64,000 nucleotides of DNA from Branchiostoma floridae (Eukaryota; Chordata; Leptocardii; Amphioxiformes; Branchiostomatidae). The notes below the pieces were generated by a model. It had not been told where the DNA came from. It worked only from the letters and a program-made list of their open reading frames with translations, and did not search any database. The stretch is from NCBI RefSeq assembly GCF_000003815.2, contig NC_049991.1:7154087-7218086 (forward strand). The letters are read 5' to 3'. Positions 42,001-54,000 of this stretch are shown here, piece by piece; within the stretch, counting starts at the first letter, position 1; every line of letters starts with the position of its first letter. The position numbers and the translations under genes are program-made.

Positions 42001-45000
42001 AATGTTGATAGCAAACATTTTCAGTGAACAAAGTATGTTCATCATTTTTTATGTTGCCATGGCAACGGAATTCTGACAGACATATTTATTACGAAATTTT
42101 CAAATTTTGTACCAAACATTTAAGTTTTAAGGTTTTCTTGGCAAATAACAATTGTTTATCACATCTTATTAAATTCAACATAAATTTCAGGACTCAACAT
42201 TCGTAATTTATGCTAATTTGATGACGTCATCAGTCAAAATCAAAGATGGCGGCCGATATTACCTAGATGACGTCATAATGTCGTCATATGACATGATAAT
42301 GGCACAAAAGTTGCTACAATAATTTTTGCTTACATGTACATCATTTTCTGAAAATTTCGTGATCCTACAATAAGTAGTTTAGGTGTGGGTCGCAAAAGTT
42401 TGTTTAAAAAAATGCTGGGGTCAGTTTTGACCCCACTGGACCATGCATAAACTTTCGAGGATAACTTAATCAACAATAAGTCAATCTCGGCAAAAACGTA
42501 TAAGAAGTTATAGGACAGATATACAAACAAACTCCTGAAAGGAAATTTGTTTTCGACCAGAAATGACATAATCTCACACATTGATATACGCCTGGGGTCA
42601 GTTTTGACCCCATACGGTGGTTTGAGGGTTAAATGGAAATTGGTAGTAAAGAACAACATAAAGGTCGTCTTACGTATGCAAGTTGGAACAGGGTTACTCC
42701 ATGTTCCGTTCGCTTCGCACGTCGTATCAACAGTGCCGTTGAGTACGTATCCAGAATTACAGATGACGTTGACTACGGTCAGGTAGGTGGTGACTCCTAT
42801 AGGACTCAGCAATCCAAACGCTGGAGCTGTCAATGCCGGACATTGTATGGCTGAAATAGTAAAATAGTCTTGGTACAAAAAAAGTTTTACGTATCTCCAT
42901 ACTGATGTTTCATGGTTACCAATCGTCTGCACTGTAAGTAATCGCTAGCTCAATACTTTCGCTTGCTTTCGAGTCACTACGGAGGCTGGTACTCAGGCTA
43001 TCTGGAAAAAAGTCGCCTTTTTCTCTAATTACTGTGCTTAAAATTATTAATTTGTCCTCGTGTTTAGGAGTAAAATTTGCAATTTCATTTTGTTGTTGAT
43101 ATATAAATTAGCTTAATGTTATCTTACGTGTGCATGTTGGAACAGGGTCGCTCCATGTTCCGTCAGCTTGGCACGTCAGATTTGTATTGCCGTTTAGTAC
43201 ATATCCCGTGTTACAGCTGAACGATATCGTGTTCTGGTAGGAGTTCGATCCGGTAGGTGGCGCCCTAGCTCCATTAGTTGGGGCCGTCAATGTCGGGCAT
43301 TGTCTCGCTGAAATAGTCAAGAGTCTGCATGTGTATTAAAATAATCACTTTCTGTGCTAAAAGTTCACAAAACGTCACATTTTTATTCATGCCTGCTCAA
43401 CATGTTTTGAATACTCTCTTTACTATCTTGTAATTAGATAATTCTAATCAAGATTGCTACGTATCAAGGAGGTTACTCCTTGTACGTATGTTGATTTTAA
43501 AGAAGTTGTCGTACGTATGCATGTTGGAACAGGGTAACTCCATGATCCATCAGCTTGGCACCTCGTAGCAGAAGGGCCGTTCGGAATGTATCCCGTGTTA
43601 CAGGTGAAGAAGACCACGTTCTGGTAGGAGTTCCCTCCGGTAGGTGGCGTCCGTGCTCCATTAGTTGGGGCCGCCAACTCCGGGCATTGTCTCACTGAAA
43701 TAGTCAAAAGCTAGCCCATCACACAGGCATCTCTTCCTCTGTTGTAAGTTTACAAAATGACACATTTTAATCTATGCCTGCTCAACAACATGTTTTGACT
43801 ACAGAAAGGCCATGCGATTTGCCTTTGATACTCTCTTTACTATCTTGTAGTGATATATTATAATTGCTAGCATATGTCAATTTTAACTGACTAGCGACCC
43901 GTCGTACTAATGTTACATTAAGTGATATGGATTATGAAACGTCACATTCCCAGAGCAAGACCACTTTTTATTAGTAAATATTAGCTTAACTTTTTTTAAT
44001 TTACTTATGTTTTTAATAGATAAGGCCAATTTTGATATACCATCCTCCTATACGCAGGGACATCCAACTGCGAAACCGCCTGTCTGGTTGTACCCTGCTT
44101 TCTCAACTGTCACCCTTAATTAGTTCCTGTGGATGTCCCCCCAAAACCAGCTGTCAGCCAATGAGAGAAAAGGCCTTTCAGTTTTCAAAAGGGGCCTCGC
44201 ATATATAAGGTCAGCTAATTAATATTTAAAAGCAGGGCGGTCAGGAACTATGGGTGACAGTTGAGAAAGCAGGGTACATCCAGACAGGCGGTTTCGCCGT
44301 TGGATGTCCCTGCGTAGGAGGATGTGGTATACATGTCAATTAGTTTAAGTTCGTCTTTCTTGTGCATATTGGAACGGGGTTGCTTCATGTACCGTCCTCA
44401 ACAATTTCTTTTAAGCCTCCTCTCTGCTAACAGCTGAATGTTTGTTTAATACAATCCACTCTTAAATACAATTCAATGGACATATGTTATCAACTTGAAA
44501 GCCGTCTTACGTGTGCAAGTTCCAACAGGGTTGCTCCATGTTCTGTTAGCTTGGCACGTCACAGGAGAGACTCCGTTCAGTTGGTAACCCGGGTTGCAGG
44601 TGACTGTTACCTGGGTCGGGTAGAAGTATGGCCCGAGAGGGCTCAGCGCCCCGTTAGGAGGGGCCGTCAACATCGGGCATACAACTGTATTGGTCAAAAA
44701 GAAAACAACTACAGTTAAACTTTTATCGACCTCTTTTATTAGATGTTTTTACACATAAAGGTCATGCAATTTCTCTTTATCATGTCTCTGCTATCTGCTG
44801 AATGTTTGTGTTGTCAAATTCAATTGATATATATCACTTTGAAAGTATCTTACCTGTGCATATTGGAACAGGGTTGCTCCATGTCCCGTCAGCTTGGCAC
44901 GTCAAACTAGAGGCTCCGTTCAGTTGGTATCCCGTGTTACATGTGATTGTAACCGTGCTCGGGTAGGAGTATGCTGGTCCAGGAGGACTCAGTGTTCCGT

Positions 45001-48000
45001 TAGTTGGGGCCGTCAAAGACGGACACGTTCTGGCTGAAATGGTCAGACTTACTTTACCTTACAAAACAAAACAACTCATTTTTATCTAAATCTATCTCGA
45101 TTATTTGATTAACGGCTATCATATTTCATACAGAATGGTCGTTAATTCTCTTTAGTCTCTCTCTGCCTTCAGCTTAATATTTGTATGGTACAATTTAATG
45201 GACATAGATCATTATAACGTAGAAGTCGTCTTACGTGTGCATGTTGGCACAGGGTTGCTCCAGGTTCCGTTAGCTTGGCACATTACAGGAGAGACTCCGT
45301 TCAGTTGGTAACCCGGGTTGCAGGTGAGTGTTACCTGGTTCGGGTAGAAGTATGGTCCGATAGGGCTCAGCGCCCCGTTAGGAGGGGCCGTCAACATCGG
45401 GCATACAACTGTATTGGTAAAAAAGAAAACAACTACAGTTAAACTTTTATCGACCTCTTTAATTAGATGTTTTTACACAGAAAGGTCATGCAATTTCTCT
45501 TTATCATGTCTCTGCTATCTGCTGAATGTTTGTGTTGTCAAATTCAATTGATATATATCACTTTGAAAGTATCTTACCTGTGCATATTGGAACAGGGTTG
45601 CTCCATGTTCCGTCAGCTTGGCACGTCGTACTAGAGGCTCCGATCCGTACGTAACCCAGGTTACAGGTGAATGTAACCGTGCTCGGGTAGGAGTATGCTG
45701 GACCGAGAGGACTCAGCGTTCCGTTAGTTGGGGGCGTCAACGGTGGACACGTTCTGGCTGAAATGGTCAGACTTACTTTACCATACAAAACAAAACAACT
45801 CATTTTTATCCATCTCGATTATTTGATTATTTGATTAACGGCTATCATATTCCATACAGAATGGTCGTTAATTCTCTTCATTCTCTCTCTGGCGTCAGCT
45901 AAATATTTGTATGGTACAATTTAATGGACATAAATCATTATAATGTAGAAGTCACGTGTGCATGTTGGAACAGGGTTGCTCCAGGTTCCGTCAGCTCGGC
46001 ATATCGTAACAGATGCCCCGTTCAGTTGGTATCCCGTGTTACAGGTGAATGTAACCGTGCTCGGGTAGGATTATGCCGGTCTGAAAGGACTCAGCGCTCC
46101 GTTAGCTGGGGCCGTCAACGTCGGGCATTGTCTACCTGAAATAGCTATATAATGAAGTAGTTTTCGTCAAAAACTTATTAGCGACCCGTCCTATTGATGT
46201 TGCATGAGGAAATGTTGATATATAAAACATTTACACATACGTAGAGCTGGACCATATTTTTATCTCCGAATAGTAGCTAACTTTGTTTATTATTTTGAAT
46301 AAATAAGGTATGTTTTAGTATAAATGTAAATTAGTTAAAAGTCGTCTTACGTGTGCATGTTGGAGTAGGGTTGCTCCATGTTCCGTCAGTTTGGCACACC
46401 GTACTAGAAGCTCCGTTCCGTACGTATCCCGTGTTACAGGTGAACGTTACCGTGGCAGGGTAATGGTGTGGTGCAGCAGGAGTCAGCGCTCCGTTAGTTG
46501 GGGCCGTCAGCGCATTACATGGTCTGGCTGAAATGGTCAATAACAAAGCAACTCCTTTTAATCTATCTCTTTTATTTGATTAACGGTTATCATGTTTTCA
46601 TATAGGAAGGTCATGCAATTTCTTTTCATACTCTCTCTGCTAGAAGCTAAAGATTTGTATGATACAATTCAATGGACATATGTCATCAACGTCAAAGTCA
46701 TCTTACGTACGTGTGCATGTTCCAACAGGACTGTTCCATGTTCCGTCAGCTTGGCATGTCATAGGAGAGACTCCGTTCAGTTGGTATCCCGGGTTACAGG
46801 TGACTGTAACCTGGTTCGGGTAGGAGTATGCCGGTCCGGGAGGACTCAGCGCTCCGTTAGCTGGGGCCGTCAACGTCGGGCATTGTAGGCCTGAAATTGC
46901 TATATAGTGAAATAGTTTTCGTCAAAAACTTATCATCAAACTGATGTTGCATCAAGTGATGTTGATCATAAAACGTCTACACATACCTAGGGCAGGGCCA
47001 CATTTTTACCTCTGAATAGTAGCTTAATTTGTTTATTATTTTTGAATAAATAAGGTATGTTTTAGTATAAATGTCAATTAGTTAAAAGCCTTCTTACTTG
47101 TGCATGTTGGAGGAGGGGCGCTCCATGTTCCGTCAGCTTGGCACGTCGTACTAGAAGGTCCGTTCAGTTGGTATCCCGAGTTACAGGTGAATGTAACCTG
47201 GGTCGTGAAGGAAGTTTGTCCGGTAGGACTCAGCGCTCCGTTAGTTGGGGCCGTCAATGGCGGGCAAAGTACGGCTGTAATGATAAAAAACAACTACTTT
47301 TATCGACCTCTTTCGTCTGGTTTACGATTATCATGCTTTACACAGAAAAAGTAATGCAATTTCTTTTTATCCTTTCTCTGCTATCTGCTAAATGATTGTA
47401 TGATGTAATACAGCGGACAGATATTGGAAGTAGTCTTACGTGAGCATGTTGAAACAGAGTTGCTCCATGTTCCGTCAGCTTGGCACGTCGTACTAGAGGC
47501 TCCGCTCAGTCGGTATCCCGTGTTACAGGCGAACGTAACCGTGACAGGGTAGGAGTATGCCGGTCCGGGAGGACTCAGCGCTCCGTTAGTTGGGGGCGTC
47601 AATGCTGGACATGCCATGGCTGAAATGGTCAGTAACAAAACCACTCATTTTAATCCATTTCTGTTATTTGAATTACGGTTATTATGTTTTTACCCATGCA
47701 AGTTATTTTCATCTCTGGCATCAGCTAAATGTATAATATAATTCAATGGACAGATATCATCAACTTAAAAGTCGCCTTACGTGTGCATATTGGGACAGTA
47801 GCACTCCATGTTCCATCAGCTTGGCACGTCACGGTTGTTGCACCGTTCAGTACATATCCCGTGTTACAGGTGAAGGTTACCATGTTTTGGTAGGAGTTCG
47901 ATCCGGTAGGTGGCGCCCGTGCTCCATTAGTTGGGGCCGTCAACACCGGGCATTGTCTCGCTGAAATAGTCAAGAGCCAATAGTGCAATTTTCTCTGTCT

Positions 48001-51000
48001 TTGTTGTAAGTTCACAAAATGACACATTTTAATTTATGCCTGCTCAACATGTTTTGACTGAAGACTCAGCGCCCCGTTACTTGAGGGCTGGCAGTGCAGG
48101 ACATCGTGTAACTGAAATGGCCGATAACAAAACAACTTCCTTTAGTCTATCTCGATCATTTGATTTACGGTCATCTTGGTTCGCAACAAGAATGTCATGC
48201 AATTTGTTTTTATCCTCTTTCTGCTGTATGCCAAAAGTTTGTATAATATAACGAAATGGCCAGATATAATCAAAACTAAATCATCATACGTGTGCATGTT
48301 GGGACGGGGTTGCTCCATGTTCCGTCGGCTTGGCAGGTGGTATCAAAGGCGCCGGTCCGTACGTATCCTACGTTACAGGTGAACGTGATTACGTCCTGGT
48401 ACGAGTTCTCTCCGGTAGGGGGCGTCCGCGCTCCGTTAACTGGGGCCGTCAAATCCGGACATCGGGCTGAAAACGACAAGTTGCATTGTTCAGCAATCTT
48501 TTAGGGATCTACATAGTTATGCTGCTTAGAACAACATTTATTTCGAAAGATTTGAACGTTATCTCTAGGAAATTTGAAAACTGGACGCCCTATTCGCCAG
48601 AAAAAAAAATTGATTTCCTTATAAATGTTCGGGTGAAAAATTACACTACGTTGATAATATTCAATTAGTCAAAGTTGGCCTTACGTCTGCATATTGGAAC
48701 AGGGTTACTCCATCTTCCGTCAGCTTGGCACGTCGCGGAAGAGACCCCGTCCAGGTCATATCCCGTGTTACAGGTGAACGATATTGTGTTCTGGTACGAG
48801 TTTGAACCGGTAGGGGGTGTCCGTGCTCCGTTAGTTGGGGCCGTCAACACCGGACATTGTCTGGCTGAAATTATCAATAACATTTTTGCTATTGCTCTAC
48901 TGAATATGCACAAACCCTATAATGTAATTTAACACGTAGGTTAGACAAACTGTTTCTTATACTTCCTCTGCCATCTGCTCAAAGTTTGAATAGTACAATT
49001 CAATGGACAGTGCTATTATACATCAACTTGAAAGTTGTCTTACGTGTGCATGTTGTAACAGAGCTGCTCCATTGGCCGTTTGCTTGGCACGTCACATGAG
49101 AGACTCCGTTCATGTTTTATACAGGAAGGTCATACACTTATCTCTGCTATCTGCTAAATGTTTGTTGGTGTAATATAATTCAATGGACAGATATTGAAAC
49201 TTGAGAATAGTCTTACGTGTGCATGTTCCAACAGGATTGCTCCAAGTTCCGTCAGCTTGGCATGTCATAGGAGAGACTCCGTTCAGTTGGTATCCCGGGT
49301 TACAGGTGACTGTAACCTGGTTCGGGTAGGAGTATGCCGGTCCGGGAGGACTCAGCGCTCCGTTAGTTGGGGGCGTCAATGTTGGACATACTCTGGCTGA
49401 AATGGTTTAACAGTGTAAAATGTTTAACAGCCTTTATAGTAGGTACACATAGTTTCGTCCATCCAATGTTCTAACTATAGTGAGAGCCTTTTTGCAAATA
49501 GTGGTTTGTTTGTAGAATGTAGACGTCTGCTAAGAGCATCACATTTCCTAGCCATCCCATCCAATCCCTTCATAAACGCACTAACCCTTCATGCTTGTGG
49601 CTCTTGCCCTCCCACCGTTTCCGACAAGACCACAAGATCACATGTACATTTCCTAGCCATCCCATCACGTTTGAATATTGAGAGGAACCATCCTTCTTTT
49701 GCTCTCACCATTATCTTTAAGAAAAGTACATTGTATCTGTAAGTGTTAAACTCAACTCACGTGTGCATGTTGGGGCAGAGTTACTCCATGTCCCATCAGC
49801 TCGGCACGTGACACTAGAGGCTCCGTTTAGGTGATATCCTGGGTTACAGATGAACATGACCCTGACCTGGTAGGAGGTCGCTCCGATAGGAATTAGCACT
49901 CCGTTAGCTGGGGCCGTCAGTGTAGGGCATTGTACGGCTGAAATGGTCAATGACATTTCATTAATCATTATACCCCATTACCACCAGTCAAGTCAAGTTT
50001 ATTGCACAACGATTGCGACAGGCACAATGTATGGCAAGTAACACCTACAAACTACATCTACAAAAGCATACAACAGTATACTAATCTATTAACAGAAAAT
50101 ATGGCGGCATAGTGTATTTCACATTGTTAGAACACTTCTTCTCTTTTGCATAGCATTATGTATGCATTGGCCAAGGTGGACAGATATTGAGACGGGACAT
50201 GATAGAAGTACATTGAATATTTCTCTATTTGTTTTAGGTTTTGTTGTTACATATGGTCAATAACTGTTTTCTTTCTTCATTATAATAAGAACATATCATC
50301 AGGAAATGATATTCATATTCAATACTGTATTTGAAGATATAACACATTCTCTTATCAGCTGGTACATTTTTGTGACGACCAATTTCAAAACACTGTGCTC
50401 CAATCCTTTGTTTTGTTATACTATTAGTGAATTCGGCCGAGCTACGTTTTTTGTCACGCATGTTGAATAGTATGGCCATGGCAAACATAAAATCGAGGGT
50501 TACACATAAAGATTTAGGTCACAGTGAGAGCGCAGGGACATCGCCGTCAAGTGAAAAGGGGCCTTATTGTGGTTTTATTTTTGTATCCAACATGCGCGAA
50601 ACTCTTGTAATACGCAATGCCTTACTATCAAATATTTACTGTATAGTGAATATGCCCAATCAACAATTAAATGCGCCTTGCTAGAAACTTAAAAGTCATC
50701 TTACGTGTGCATGTTGGGACAGCGTTACTCCATGTTCCGTCAGCCTGGCACGTCGTATCAGCAGCGCCGTTCAGTACGTATCCGGTGTTACAGGTGAACC
50801 TGACCACGGTCTGGTAGGAGTTTGTTCCAACAGGATTCAGAGTCCCATGTAATGGGGCCCAAAACAGCTGACATTGTACGGCTGAAATAGTAAGTTAAAA
50901 CATTTAGAGCGAGTGAATAAAAAGCTTGGCCCAAAAAAGTTGCATACAATATGAAATGTAAGTACTCAGGCTAAAATGTACGTTTTCTGGACGGCTAAAC

Positions 51001-54000
51001 AAACACAGAGTATTGAATAACGAACAATAGATTTTTGCTTTTGTTTTCAAAGTTTTCCTCTTTGACTTTGGTATTAACGTTGATATAAGTATCTGCTACC
51101 CGATATATCTTTCTTTTAATGTACGAAGTGTATTTTCTCCTTTAACAGCAATTCATGTACGATTCAAAGCAGGCTGGAAATCTTTTTATTTCATTTTTTT
51201 GGTAATGGATCGAAAATTGCTAACCTATATTAATATGCAAGCCGACTTACGTGTGCAAGTTGGAACAGGATCACTCCATGTCCCGTTAGCTTGGCAGGTC
51301 GTACTAGAAGCGCCGTTCAGTGCGTATCCGGTGTTACAGGTGAATGTTACCCGGATCGGGTAGGAGTGCGGTCCGGGGGGAGTTAGCGATCCAAAGGCCG
51401 GGACCGTCAGCGTCGGGCACGGTATCGCCGCTGTAGAAAAAAAATACCTTTTGATTAGTAAGATATTTACTCCTATGGGCGTAATTATGACCATGTGGGC
51501 CTTAGGTTCTCTGGTATGAAAATTTCTGTTGTTTATTTTTAAAGGCAATGGTAAAATGCATTTCCACGTGAAAATGTCCAGAAATTTAAAAAAAAATGTA
51601 GCGCTGTTTGCCATTGACGTAAAAAAAGTCGTCTTTGCATAGAATAAGGCGAAAAATGGAATATATCAATCAATGTAAATCAATTTTTCAGTCACGTGCA
51701 CTGTCAGTTGCAAAGGATTCATTTCCATACCGAAGGTATACACTTGTGGTAAACACTACTTAAATATTTATGATGTTTTGTTGTTTTTAGGCAAAGAAAG
51801 TCTCCTCCGCAAGTTCTGAAATATCATATGCAGTCTGTAACAAGAAAGTTAAATGTACTTTAAACAATAAAAAAAGGGTTCCTAAAGAAAGCACAGTATC
51901 TCACGTAAAATTTCAAGACATAGAAACTGCTTTTTTTAATTATTCGTACCTATTCTTCCAATCATTTACACAGTCACTAATATCTTTTTCATTAGATAAT
52001 AGAAATTCCTAAGCAAAATGTCTACCCACCACAATTCAGGGTTGAACCTTCCCATCGACCGTCCACACACATCCGTATCTCGCCCCCTCCCACTCTGCGG
52101 AACCCGGTGTTACATTGGTAGCTGCACGTGGTCCCAGCTGTAAACGGTGCCGTGCAGCCACTAACGCCGGCATAACGAACATCGGGTGGAGCACCGCAGG
52201 GCCTACCTGTAAAATGAGTATGGAGCTGATGTTTTTAAACTAATGCACTAAATTATAGCAGTTCTCATAACAGAGATAAGGTATCATTCATGAGTTTTTC
52301 TTCCCATAGACTTCTGTGTTATAATACGTGTTTTACAAGGGCGCGTTCAGAAAAAAAAGCTAAAGGGATTATCAGCATATTATCCATTCTATGTTGAGCA
52401 CATTTTCCGTACATCAGAAGGAAAAATGCCAATGACAAATAAGCACACGTACTTTGTTTGCAGCAATTACAAACTACACTTAGTCACTCCTCACAAGAAG
52501 CACTTTTTCGCTGTTCGTGTATAACCGCGCCACTCAGAACCTTGGACTGTGTACCTCCGACCTAGCTAGCGCGCGTCTGCCAAACTTTACCAGGTAATTT
52601 TCCAGATCCGAAATTTCACCAATCTAACATTTGAAATCAGTTCCGTGGGCAAAAAGGAATTTTTGTCACCGCTGATAACACGCGTCCTTGCAGCCGTTAA
52701 GCCTGGGGCACAACCCGCCGTACGTGCAAATACGTGCTGTCTACGTGCCAAAACGTGGGCAAAGTGGTAAGTACCGTCGCCGTACGAGCTCGTAGGGAAT
52801 CCGACGGATTTTGGAGCACGCAGACACGCCGTAGAACTTTAAGTGCATGCAGAACTTCCTCTGCGTTCGGGCTGCGGATTCGCCCTCCGTACGTGCCAGT
52901 ACGGGCGACTTGCCTGCCATGTACAGCCTGAACGTTTTCAGGAATACGTGGCGGACGTGGCCTCCACAAAAAACGTACGGACAAATTGCACGTACGGCGG
53001 GTTGTGCCCCAGGCTTATAGCTATTTATTTACCTTGGGGGGGGGGGGGCATCTCTTTTAATACCCACTGGGAGTAATACGAGTACTATAAATGAAACCAT
53101 AATATGGTCAACTATATATATATACTGCACGTGTGAAACAATCACATGATCACTAGTCAGTGACAAAATCTATAGTGGGTGCCATCTAAAACGTCTGACC
53201 GTTTACGAAACCTGTCAAGTTGAGTAGCGTTTGTTTGGTTAATCAAATGGTCCTTTCGCAAATGGCTTTAGTTATCATGTGTAAACTATCATAATACCAA
53301 ATTTCGGAATAATCATTCGGAAAAGGTGGTAAATTCTTTAAAAAGACCATACCAAATAAGTACTTGTTTTAGTTAGGTGTATGTAATAGGATAAATGGTT
53401 ACTTACAGGAACACTTCAGTCCTCTCCCACCACGCCAATAACGGCCGAATCTGCATACCCTGACCCTAGCTCCGGTCCTCTTCACACACCCGGGAACACA
53501 CTCATAGCGGCACTCATCCCCACATCTGAACGGAGCCTGGCAGTTACTGCGGATGGTGTTAGGCAGTGTCAGAGCCCTGCATCCCCCTGTGGTATAACGA
53601 TAGAAAAGTCGATTTTCACCGGTTAGCTTTACCATGCAGAAATCGCGACATCCATCCCATTGTGAGGGAAAAAGAGCTGGATGTTGTCGTTGGCCTAAAT
53701 CGCAAATGACACAAGCGGTTGGTAGAAGAAAGTCGGCCGGCAGGGCCAGGAATACAATTCACGTTTTCCAGAAAATGAGCAGACAACAAGTCACAGAACA
53801 CTCTAAACTGACGGCAGTCCCACTGAACCTATTTACCCTGGCCATCTGACCCACAAATTTTGACGCACCAATTGTAGTGACAAAAGAATTGGGAACTATA
53901 CACTCCAGACTACCACATAGGCGTCACTTCTATGACTAACAAGCTTTACTTCTACAATTGCCGTCATGGATATTACACTAGTTACACTTTTATGTCACAC

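Noticed and set aside
52697-52984. Minus-strand open frame of 95 codons
   Set aside because: It lies wholly within an inverted-repeat MITE and looks like a chance frame in GC-rich sequence.
42674-53586. Regularly spaced similar units that could suggest a CRISPR-like array
   Set aside because: The units are 174-180-nt CCP exons with splice sites and conserved cysteines in an animal genome.
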